Below are positions 1-5,560 of a stretch of 22,373 bases of DNA, one piece after another. Positions within the stretch are counted from its first letter, which is position 1; each line of letters opens with the position of its first letter. Origin of the DNA: CAZWRF01 sp964636095 (GTDB taxonomy: Bacteria > Patescibacteriota > Minisyncoccia > JAHISW01 > Tagabacteraceae); the NCBI GenBank assembly GCA_964636095.1, contig CAZWRF010000010.1, positions 1 through 22,373 on the forward strand, written 5' to 3'. Made by a program: the position numbers and the translations under genes. The notes beneath the pieces are model-generated. The model saw only the letters and a list, made by a program, of their open reading frames with translations. It ran no database searches and had not been told where the DNA came from.

Positions 1-296
1 CTCTTAAACACAGCTCTCGTTTTGAAGATTTGGACAAGGAAATGTTTCCCGACCTGGCAAATTCCTTAAGAAACGCAATTTTAAGGATAAATAAGGCCTT
101 ACCCGACGCCAGCTACAATTTTTTTGTGCATACATCTCCTACGGTAGACGGTGATTGGGAACACTATCATTGGCATATAGAAATTTTGCCACGCGGATTC
201 AGCTGGGCGGGCTTGGAACTCGGGAGTGGCATAGAAGTAGTCATGGTGCCGCCGGAAGAAGCCGCCACCCACCTAAGAGAGCAAAAGATAAAATGA
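1..296 (+). CDS. galT: Galactose-1-phosphate uridylyltransferase, C-terminal part (5' end outside window)
   Basis: This is an open frame running in from the window edge (codons in phase from base 3) to a TGA at 294-296, about 97 residues. The segment DWEHYHWHIEILPR followed by GFSWAGLELGSGIEVV and PPEEAATHLRE matches the C-terminal HIT-fold domain of GalT-type nucleotidyltransferases, where the HxH pair lies near the metal or nucleotide site and the PEEAA-LR tail closes the protein. GalT moves UMP between UDP-glucose and galactose-1-phosphate in the Leloir pathway. CPR genomes often carry GalT-like proteins without the rest of the pathway, so the substrate could be another sugar phosphate. 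Its stop overlaps the next start as ATGA, which implies translational coupling. The N-terminal half with the catalytic HPH motif is not visible. Confidence 0.85.
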   Translation, partial: LKHSSRFEDLDKEMFPDLANSLRNAILRINKALPDASYNFFVHTSPTVDGDWEHYHWHIEILPRGFSWAGLELGSGIEVVMVPPEEAATHLREQKIK

Positions 297-763
297 AAGA
301 ATTGGCTCTGATTTTTCTTTTGGGCGCCTCGCCCATAAGTGAGCTTCGCGGTGCCATACCCCTGGGTTTTCTTGTTTTCAAATTGAATATTTTCTTGGTT
401 TTTTTTGTTGCTGTTTTGGGAAATTTTATAATTGTGCCCTTGGCCCTTATCTTTTTAAAGTATTTTTCTGACTTTTTGATGAGTCGGTTTTATTTTTTTA
501 ACAGGCTTTTGAATTATATTTTTTCAAGAACCCGAGCTAACCACGCGCGAAAATTTGAAAAATGGGAAAGCTGGGCTCTTTTGGTACTGGTGGCCATCCC
601 CCTGCCTTTTACGGGAGCTTGGACAGGAAGCGCGGCAGCCTTTATTTTTGATATCCCTTTCAAAAGGTCCCTGGTTCTTATTTTTGGAGGCATTATCATA
701 GCCGCGATTATAGTATCTTTTGTGACCATTTTGGGAGCTGGAGCTTTTGATGTTATAATATAA
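293..763 (+). CDS. COG2426-type small integral membrane protein (putative small multidrug export family)
   Basis: The protein has 156 residues and is very hydrophobic, with about four to five membrane segments. It starts with SPISELRGAIPLG after a short first helix and carries IPLPFTGAWTGSAAAF in the second half; both are hallmarks of the COG2426 / Sm_multidrug_ex family. The family name suggests small-molecule export, but the transport function is poorly supported, so the actual substrate is unknown. An open frame extends upstream to 155, but it runs inside galT in another phase; the ATG at 293 overlaps the galT stop as ATGA and gives the typical family N terminus (MKELALIFLLGASPISELRG). There is no Shine-Dalgarno, which fits coupling to galT. 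The gene is followed six bases later by tpiA. Confidence 0.8.
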   Translation: MKELALIFLLGASPISELRGAIPLGFLVFKLNIFLVFFVAVLGNFIIVPLALIFLKYFSDFLMSRFYFFNRLLNYIFSRTRANHARKFEKWESWALLVLVAIPLPFTGAWTGSAAAFIFDIPFKRSLVLIFGGIIIAAIIVSFVTILGAGAFDVII

Positions 764-769
764 TTAATT

Positions 770-1528
770 ATGAAAAGATATATAATCGCAAATTGGAAAA
801 TGCAGCCGACAACCACCCGCGAAGCGGAAGAGGTTTTTGTCGGCATTCAAGGGTCTGCTCCGAAGATGAAAAACACGGAAGTTGTAATATGTCCGCCTTT
901 TGTGTATTTGGATCGGCTTTCAAAAAAAGGGAAAACAAAGCTTGGCGCCCAGGATTTTTTCTGGGAAAATCCGACAAAGGGCGGTTCCTACACCGGAGAA
1001 ATTTCTTTATCCATGCTTAAAGACTTGGGAGTAAAGTATGTTATTGTAGGTCATTCGGAAGAAAGAAAATATTTAAATACAACCGATGAGATGATAAACG
1101 CAAAAATAAAGACGGCACTAAAGGCCGGCACGAAAGTAATCTTTTGCATCGGAGAAAAAGAGAGAGACGAGAAAGGAGAATATTTGAAATTCATAAAAAA
1201 AGAAATACACGAGGGCCTCAACAAAATCTCCAAAAAAAGCATGGAAAATGTCATTGTTGCTTATGAACCGATTTGGGCCATAAGTTCGTCAAAAAACGCC
1301 AAAGCCGACACGCCGGAAAATCTTTTTGAAATGAGCATATATATAAGAAGAGCCCTATTTTTTAAATTTGGGAGAAAAATTTCAAAGGAAACTCCCATAT
1401 TGTACGGAGGCTCGGTTAATGCCCAAAACGCTCGCGACTTTTTGACTAAAGGCAATGTGCAGGGACTTTTAATAGGCAGGGCCAGCTGGAAATCAAAAAG
1501 TTTTGTGGAGTTGTTAAAAAGCATATGA
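770..1528 (+). CDS. tpiA: Triosephosphate isomerase
   Basis: This 252-residue TIM barrel interconverts dihydroxyacetone phosphate and glyceraldehyde-3-phosphate in the cytoplasm. Catalytic residues are visible: Asn8 and Lys10 in ANWKM, His95 in VGHSEER and Glu166 in AYEPIWA. The phosphate-binding YGGSVNAQNA and GLLIGRAS are near the C terminus. The length is normal. Loop 6 after Glu166 reads AISSSKNAKADTPE instead of the usual AIGTGKTATPE, so the glycine-threonine-glycine hinge region of the lid is altered. The ATG at 770 has no SD and lies six bases after the upstream stop. The TGA overlaps the pgk ATG as ATGA, making a tpiA-pgk pair expected to be co-translated. Confidence 0.96.
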   Translation: MKRYIIANWKMQPTTTREAEEVFVGIQGSAPKMKNTEVVICPPFVYLDRLSKKGKTKLGAQDFFWENPTKGGSYTGEISLSMLKDLGVKYVIVGHSEERKYLNTTDEMINAKIKTALKAGTKVIFCIGEKERDEKGEYLKFIKKEIHEGLNKISKKSMENVIVAYEPIWAISSSKNAKADTPENLFEMSIYIRRALFFKFGRKISKETPILYGGSVNAQNARDFLTKGNVQGLLIGRASWKSKSFVELLKSI

Positions 1529-2571
1529 ATTTAGCCGATATAAGAAAAGCGGATTTGGAAGGGAAGCGGATATTGATCCGCGTTGATTTCAATGTTGAGT
1601 TTGAAAACGGAAAGCCTAAAGAGCTGCACAAAATAATGGCAATCAATGGTACTCTTGAGCATGTTTTATCAAACAATGAAGTGAAAGTTGCCCTGCTGTC
1701 GCATATGGGTCGGCCCAAGGCAAGATCATCAGAATTTTCTTTCGGGAATTTTTACAAAGAAATCGGCAATATTTTGAATAAAGACCTTGTTTTTGTTCCT
1801 GACTGTATTGGCGAACAGGTTGAAGCGGGGCTGAGGAGCTTGAAAGGAAGGCAAGCGCTGATGCTTGAGAATGTACGCTTTTATAAGGAAGACGAAGACG
1901 GAGACGCGGGTTTTGCTAAAAAATTAGCGGAAAATTTTGATATTTATATAAATGAAGCTTTTGGAGCTAGCCACAGAAGCCATTCCTCGCTTGTTAATAT
2001 TACGGAATATTTGCCTTCTTTTGCGGGCTTGAATTTGTTGAAAGAGGTAAGAGAGCTTACTTCGGTTAGAGACGGGTTTGAAAGGCCGGCGGTGGCGCTG
2101 ATAGGTGGCGCCAAAATTGAGACAAAGATTCCTCTCATAGAGTTTTTTTCGGAAAAATACGATAAAGTTCTCGTTGGCGGCAAGTTGGGGCTTGAAGCAA
2201 AAAAACAAGGACTGAAATTTAAAGACAATGTTTCTGTTCCTGTTGATTATCTAAGCGACGGGCTTGACATAGGGCCTGAAACGGTAAAGAAATTCAGGGT
2301 TTCGATAAAAGAAGCCAAAACAATAGTATGGAATGGTCCAATGGGGAAATTTGAAGATCCTGAATTTAGGCCGGGAACCGTGGGTGTTTTAAGGGAGATA
2401 GTTGTGAATAAAAAAGCGAAAAAAATTGCCGGCGGGGGAGAAACAATACAATTTCTTGAAGAAAACGACTTGCTGGATCAATTTGATTTTATTTCGACCG
2501 GAGGAGGGGCCATGCTGGAATTTTTGGTAAAAGGAACGCTTCCGGCGCTGGAAGTACTGAAACTAACTTAA
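1525..2571 (+). CDS. pgk: Phosphoglycerate kinase, compact divergent form
   Basis: PGK transfers phosphate from 1,3-bisphosphoglycerate to ADP in glycolysis. This copy has 348 residues, about 40-60 shorter than most PGKs. Recognisable blocks in order: RVDFNV (19-24), SHMGRPK (59-65), ENVRFY (115-120), NEAFGASHRSHSS (143-155), GGAKIETKI (194-202), DIGPET (248-253), WNGPMGKFE (269-277), GGGET (303-307) and STGGGAMLE (324-332). The missing length lies mainly in the nucleotide-domain stretch usually written GGGMA-TF...LP-D, here shortened to VGGKLGLEA...VPVDYL. The arginine corresponding to yeast Arg38 is Lys36, and the usual ALPT after it is INGT; GGGD is GGGE. Other substrate residues (His60, Arg63, Arg118, Arg151, Lys197) are kept. 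It overlaps tpiA and is followed two bases later by trxB. Confidence 0.93.
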   Translation: MNLADIRKADLEGKRILIRVDFNVEFENGKPKELHKIMAINGTLEHVLSNNEVKVALLSHMGRPKARSSEFSFGNFYKEIGNILNKDLVFVPDCIGEQVEAGLRSLKGRQALMLENVRFYKEDEDGDAGFAKKLAENFDIYINEAFGASHRSHSSLVNITEYLPSFAGLNLLKEVRELTSVRDGFERPAVALIGGAKIETKIPLIEFFSEKYDKVLVGGKLGLEAKKQGLKFKDNVSVPVDYLSDGLDIGPETVKKFRVSIKEAKTIVWNGPMGKFEDPEFRPGTVGVLREIVVNKKAKKIAGGGETIQFLEENDLLDQFDFISTGGGAMLEFLVKGTLPALEVLKLT

Positions 2572-2573
2572 TT

Positions 2574-3485
2574 ATGAAACATGAACTTATAATAATTGGG
2601 GCGGACGCGGCCGGGCTTACGGCCGGCATTTATGCGGGACGGAAAAAAGTTGAAACGCTTATTCTTACCAAAAAGATGGGTGGACAAGCTCTTCTTACGG
2701 ATAGCATGGAAAACTACCCGGGTTTTTTGAAGGTCTCAGGGCTAGAGCTTATAAATAAAATAACCGAGCAGGTGAAAAAATTTGAAGTGCCCATTGAAGA
2801 AGATGAAGTGATTTCCGTCTCGGGAAAAATCGGAAACTTTGTTGTAAAAACAAAAGAAGGCAAAGAATATACCGCTAAAAAAATACTGGTAGCTTCGGGC
2901 AGCAGGTGGAGACCACTCAATGTTCCCGGAGAGAAAGAGTTTATGGGCAAGGGAGTCAGCGTTTGCACCATTTGCGACGCGCCGTTTTATTCAGATAAGG
3001 CCGTGGCGGTGGTAGGGGGAGGGAATTCTGCTTTTGAAAGCGTGCGCGACCTTCTGGCTTATGCCAGAAAAATATATGTTCTCCAGCACAGCGAAAAATT
3101 CAAAGGCGACGAGCTTTTTTTGGAGGAGCTAAAAAAAGAAAAAAAAGTGGAGTTTATTACAATGGCCGAAACAAAAGAGATAAGGGGAGACAAGCTTGTT
3201 GAAGGAATAGTTTTTGAAGATTTAAGAACGGGAGAAAACAAAGAATTGAAAGTAAATGGGGTGTTTGTTAATATCGGCAGAATCCCCAATTCTTCATTGG
3301 TCAAAGATTTTGTTGAGCTCAATAAATATGGAGAAATTGTTATAAACTCAAGAACAAACGAAACTTCCGTTCCCGGCGTTTTTGCTGCCGGTGATGTCTC
3401 TGATACAAGATATAAGCAGTTTGTTATTGCCGCGGCAGAAGGCGCCAAAGCGGCTCTATCGGCTACTGACTTGCGGGTGGATTGA
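2574..3485 (+). CDS. trxB: Thioredoxin reductase-like FAD/NAD(P)H disulfide oxidoreductase
   Basis: The protein has 303 residues with the two-domain TrxR layout: an N-terminal FAD domain, a central pyridine-nucleotide domain with the redox pair Cys131-Thr-Ile-Cys134 followed by Asp135, and the FAD-closing FAAGDV-YKQ--IAAAEGAKAA block near the C terminus. Electrons would pass from NAD(P)H via FAD to thioredoxin or a thioredoxin-like partner. Two points are odd. The first dinucleotide motif is GADAAG (9-14), with Asp in place of the second Gly of GxGxxG. The second motif VVGGGNSAFE is normal, but the basic HRR--R patch that usually binds the NADPH 2'-phosphate is absent (LQHSEKFKGD instead), so NADH or another donor is possible. 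There is no SD; it is the last gene of the operon, and its tail overlaps the opposing DsbA-like gene. Confidence 0.88.
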   Translation: MKHELIIIGADAAGLTAGIYAGRKKVETLILTKKMGGQALLTDSMENYPGFLKVSGLELINKITEQVKKFEVPIEEDEVISVSGKIGNFVVKTKEGKEYTAKKILVASGSRWRPLNVPGEKEFMGKGVSVCTICDAPFYSDKAVAVVGGGNSAFESVRDLLAYARKIYVLQHSEKFKGDELFLEELKKEKKVEFITMAETKEIRGDKLVEGIVFEDLRTGENKELKVNGVFVNIGRIPNSSLVKDFVELNKYGEIVINSRTNETSVPGVFAAGDVSDTRYKQFVIAAAEGAKAALSATDLRVD

Positions 3486-4284
3486 GGATAGAATCAATTG
3501 CTTGCTTCATCTGGTCAAACGTAAGGGCGCCTGGAATGGGCGCTATTTTGCCGTCCTTGTCAACGACAATGCTGAAAGGAGTACCCTGAGCTCCTAGCAT
3601 AACGGCCTCATTGGTGCTTTGGCTGATTTTATCTGCGTATTTTCCGCTGTCTAAGCATTGTTCAAACTTGGTTTTGTCAACTCCCACATCTCCGGCATAT
3701 TTTGTTAAAAGAGCCAACCGGGCGCTTTCTTTTTCCGGAGAAGTGTTGCTTGCGTCAATTGTCGGCTCGGCAACCAGCTTGTTTATGTAGGTCCAAAATT
3801 TTGTATTTCCTCCAAGTTCGGCTACACATTCCGTCGCTTCTGCTTCTTTTTCAGACGTAGGGTGAAGACTGGGGATGGGAAAATGTCTGTATACCCACCT
3901 TACGGTGTTGTTTGCCCCGTAGGTGTCCATTACCTGTTCCATTGTTTGGTGAAATTGTTTGCAGAAAGGGCAGTTGATGTCGGAATACAAAACTATTGTC
4001 AGCTCTGCATCAGCGCTCCCCAGAACATGGTCAGTTTCATCTATCGGTCTTATAACTTGCCAAACGCTTGTAGGTGCATCGGCGGGAGGGGAAGAAGGCT
4101 GGTTTGGAGTTCCTGCATCCTGGGCCGTTTTGTTGGAAATATCTTCAGTGGCGGGGGTAGTTGTGGCCTGAGATAGGCCGGATGGATAATATTTAAAATA
4201 ATAAACCGCGCTTCCGGCTAAAAGAAGGCACAAAACGATGCCAACTGCCATTAATGTTTTGTTTATTGGTTGTTGTTCGTCCAT
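3463..4284 (-). CDS. Membrane-anchored DsbA-like thioredoxin-fold protein
   Basis: The protein has 273 residues. A short cytoplasmic start is followed by one membrane helix (about 10-31), a Ser/Thr/Pro/Ala-rich linker (about 35-75) and an extracytoplasmic DsbA-type thioredoxin fold. The fold begins near DHVLGSADAELTIVLYSD and carries the active site Cys105-Pro-Phe-Cys108; the cis-proline loop is GAQGTPFSIVV (Pro236). Two more cysteines (153, 210) lie in the helical insert. Such proteins (DSBA / Thioredoxin_4 families) oxidise or shuffle disulfides in exported proteins. A longer frame reaches 4341, but the ATG at 4284 directly precedes a normal charged start plus anchor and is preferred. There is no SD. 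It is convergent with trxB, with 23 bp of overlapping coding sequence; the functional link (redox pair) is inference. Confidence 0.88.
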   Translation of the reverse strand: MDEQQPINKTLMAVGIVLCLLLAGSAVYYFKYYPSGLSQATTTPATEDISNKTAQDAGTPNQPSSPPADAPTSVWQVIRPIDETDHVLGSADAELTIVLYSDINCPFCKQFHQTMEQVMDTYGANNTVRWVYRHFPIPSLHPTSEKEAEATECVAELGGNTKFWTYINKLVAEPTIDASNTSPEKESARLALLTKYAGDVGVDKTKFEQCLDSGKYADKISQSTNEAVMLGAQGTPFSIVVDKDGKIAPIPGALTFDQMKQAIDSILNPPASQ

Positions 4285-4374
4285 AAAAATATACTCAAAT
4301 GATAATGTTTGTAGATTAGCACTTTTTGGTAGTTTCAGCAATAAGTTCGAGGCTGTTTTTACCGCGCATTTTAC

Positions 4375-4409
4375 TTGACTTGACTGTTTATTAATGATAT
4401 AAATATAAA
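4375..4409 (+). promoter_or_regulatory. Tandem sigma70-like promoter of the secreted orphan gene
   Basis: TTGACT at 4375-4380 is followed by exactly 17 bases and TATAAA at 4398-4403. A second overlapping pair, TTGACT 4380-4385 with TATAAA 4404-4409 (18-base spacer), lies right behind it. A leader of roughly 30-40 bases with a strong SD follows. This is the best consensus promoter in the window. Confidence 0.7.
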
Positions 4410-4430
4410 AAGATTTTTGACAAAGACTGA

Positions 4431-4437
4431 AAGGAGG
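4431..4437 (+). promoter_or_regulatory. Strong Shine-Dalgarno site
   Basis: AAGGAGG lies nine bases before the ATG at 4447. It decides that start over the in-frame TTG at 4417. Strong SDs are rare in this window; housekeeping genes have none. Confidence 0.8.
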
Positions 4438-4446
4438 AATGGTGAA

Positions 4447-5199
4447 ATGAAAAAATTTATTGTACTTTTTCTTGTTTTTCTTGTTTTTTCAATGCCAAAG
4501 GTTGTTGTCGCAAGAAATGGCGACACCGTATTTTTTGGAGAAAAAACAATGGTTTTTGACAACAGCAATAATTGTACGGAAAACGGAACGTGCACCCTAA
4601 AAGAATTCCGTGTTACTTCAAAAAAATTTATGGTAATAGCGGGCGGGGGAAAGAATTTTGGTACCCTTGTTAAGGCGGAATATAAGACGGATTCTATTGG
4701 CGCTCTTAAAAATTACGGGTTTGTGATGTTTATTCGCGGAGGAAAGTTCAGTTCGTGGCAAGACGAAAGGGGGACAGTGCACAAGGAATTTGGTTTTTCC
4801 AAACCCCAGTTTGGCGGCGTCGCCCCCTTTTATTTTGCAAACTGGACCATAGATTCTGTTGACAAAGACCCTTTCTTTGGCAGTGACAGCGAAAGCAAAA
4901 AAGAAAGGCACCATTTTTATCGTTGGATTGATAAAGGCAAAGAGACCATATATGGCAGGAAAAAACCCGCCACGGCCAAGTTGTATGTTGTGGACCATCC
5001 GGGAATGACGGCTTTTGTTGCAGGGAAGGTCGCCATGAACATTTCTCTTGAGGTAAAGATGTGCATATACAAAGCGAAAGATATTCCAAAAGAAACGGAC
5101 CAGAACAACATAAACTTTGCCAAGCCGATTCACTGTTTTACGGTTCAAAACGTGTTTATCTATGACCATAAATCGGGAAAATGGACAACAACGAAATAA
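4447..5199 (+). CDS. Secreted protein of unknown function
   Basis: The protein has 250 residues and I do not recognise the family. Residues 1-22 form a signal peptide (MKK, a run of V/L/F, then a VVVA-R cleavage-like site). The mature part is rich in aromatic and charged residues, with Gly-rich turns (AGGGKNFGT, FIRGGKF), and has an early cysteine pair NNCTENGTC and a later pair (CIYK, HCFT) that could form disulfides, which fits a mostly beta extracytoplasmic domain. The neighbouring DsbA-like protein could help fold it (inference). The gene is a free-standing unit: consensus promoter, about 30-base leader, AAGGAGG SD, and two stem-loops immediately after the stop. This suggests high, independently controlled expression. 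No catalytic motif was seen. Confidence 0.85.
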   Translation: MKKFIVLFLVFLVFSMPKVVVARNGDTVFFGEKTMVFDNSNNCTENGTCTLKEFRVTSKKFMVIAGGGKNFGTLVKAEYKTDSIGALKNYGFVMFIRGGKFSSWQDERGTVHKEFGFSKPQFGGVAPFYFANWTIDSVDKDPFFGSDSESKKERHHFYRWIDKGKETIYGRKKPATAKLYVVDHPGMTAFVAGKVAMNISLEVKMCIYKAKDIPKETDQNNINFAKPIHCFTVQNVFIYDHKSGKWTTTK

Positions 5200-5200
5200 A

Positions 5201-5235
5201 AAATCCCTCGGACCTTTGGCCCGAGGGATTTTGTT
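5201..5235 (+). terminator. Rho-independent terminator after the secreted orphan gene
   Basis: There is a perfect 11-bp stem, AAATCCCTCGG (5201-5211) with CCGAGGGATTT (5221-5231), and a 9-base loop. The right arm runs into TTTTGTTTT. It begins two bases after the stop codon. Confidence 0.85.
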
Positions 5236-5246
5236 TTGTAAAAATA

Positions 5247-5271
5247 AACGGCTAAGGAGTCCTTAGCCGTT
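5247..5271 (+). terminator. Second perfect stem-loop downstream
   Basis: AACGGCTAAGG (5247-5257) pairs fully with CCTTAGCCGTT (5261-5271) around a 3-base loop. There is no real U-tract after it on the plus strand. On the minus strand it is followed by TTTATTTTT-like sequence, so it may stop transcription coming from the tRNA side. Acting as a backup terminator is inference. Confidence 0.55.
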
Positions 5272-5297
5272 TAGAGGACTTAAAATGGGGGTTTTGT

Positions 5298-5316
5298 GGC
5301 GCCAAAATACTGGCGC
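5298..5316 (-). terminator. Weak hairpin downstream of tRNA-Ala
   Basis: GCGCCA (5299-5304) and TGGCGC (5311-5316) form a 6-bp stem with a 6-base loop. It lies about 47 bases past the 3' end of the minus-strand tRNA. It lacks a clean U-tract, so a terminator role is uncertain. The bases between this hairpin and the tRNA hold nothing recognisable. Confidence 0.3.
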
Positions 5317-5362
5317 ATTTCGGCATCCTACAAAAATATAGTCGCTTTGCTTCTTATTTTTG

Positions 5363-5435
5363 TGGACCTGGGCGGACTTGAACCGCCTACCTCTCGCATG
5401 CGAAGCGAGTGTTCTACCGGGTGAACTACAGGCCC
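5363..5435 (-). tRNA. tRNA-Ala, anticodon CGC
   Basis: Read on the minus strand, 73 bases fold into a full cloverleaf: acceptor GGGCCTG with CAGGTCC, D arm GTTC/GAAC, anticodon stem CTCGC/GCGAG around loop TTCGCAT (anticodon CGC, reading GCG), 5-base variable loop AGGTA, and T arm GGCGG-TTCAAGT-CCGCC. The acceptor contains G3-U70, the identity pair of alanine tRNAs, which agrees with the anticodon. The discriminator is A73. The 3' CCA is not encoded (ACA follows), so it must be added by a nucleotidyltransferase. The 5' end abuts a palindromic repeat. A possible promoter lies at 5471-5500. Confidence 0.95.
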
Positions 5436-5463
5436 TTCGACAGGCTCAGGGCAAGCCCCTGTC
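5432..5463. repeat. Palindromic REP-like repeat fused to the tRNA 5' end
   Basis: GCCCT (5432-5436) pairs with AGGGC (5448-5452), and GACAGG (5439-5444) pairs with CCTGTC (5458-5463), giving alternative hairpins. The core CCCTTCGACAGGCTCAGGG resembles a palindrome I recognise as scattered between genes in many bacterial genomes (from memory, not searched). Its first bases (CCC at 5433-5435) are also bases 1-3 of the tRNA, so repeat and tRNA share sequence. Confidence 0.6.
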
Positions 5464-5470
5464 TTGAATT

Positions 5471-5500
5471 ATGTTACTATATTTAATACAATATACGCAA
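5471..5500 (-). promoter_or_regulatory. Possible promoter of tRNA-Ala
   Basis: On the minus strand TTGCGT (5500-5495), an 18-base spacer and TAACAT (5476-5471) lie about 35 bases before the tRNA 5' end. The -10 is weak, so confidence is low. The TTGC-type -35 matches other promoters in the window. Confidence 0.35.
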
Positions 5501-5505
5501 TCGCT

Positions 5506-5536
5506 CATGAAGCATGAAACATGTAACATGGAGCAT
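5506..5536. repeat. 7-bp tandem repeat, CATGNAR, about 4.4 copies
   Basis: Four consecutive 7-base units occur: CATGAAG, CATGAAA, CATGTAA, CATGGAG, then a partial CAT. It lies between the tRNA promoter region and the hppA start. Each unit contains the palindrome CATG. Function is unknown; it could be a protein-binding array or a repeat remnant. Confidence 0.75.
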
Positions 5537-5560
5537 TTTTATTAGATAAGTATAATTTTC

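Noticed and set aside
155..292. Upstream extension of the COG2426-like membrane protein frame
   Set aside because: It lies inside galT in another phase, is not hydrophobic like the family, and the ATG at 293 overlaps the galT stop in the usual ATGA form.
4618..5169. 183-codon open frame on the minus strand opposite the secreted orphan
   Set aside because: It lies wholly inside a gene with promoter, SD and terminator, has no signals of its own, and the translation looks like an antisense shadow.
5506..5536. CRISPR-like array
   Set aside because: The 7-bp units are directly adjacent with no spacers, and no cas genes are present in the window.
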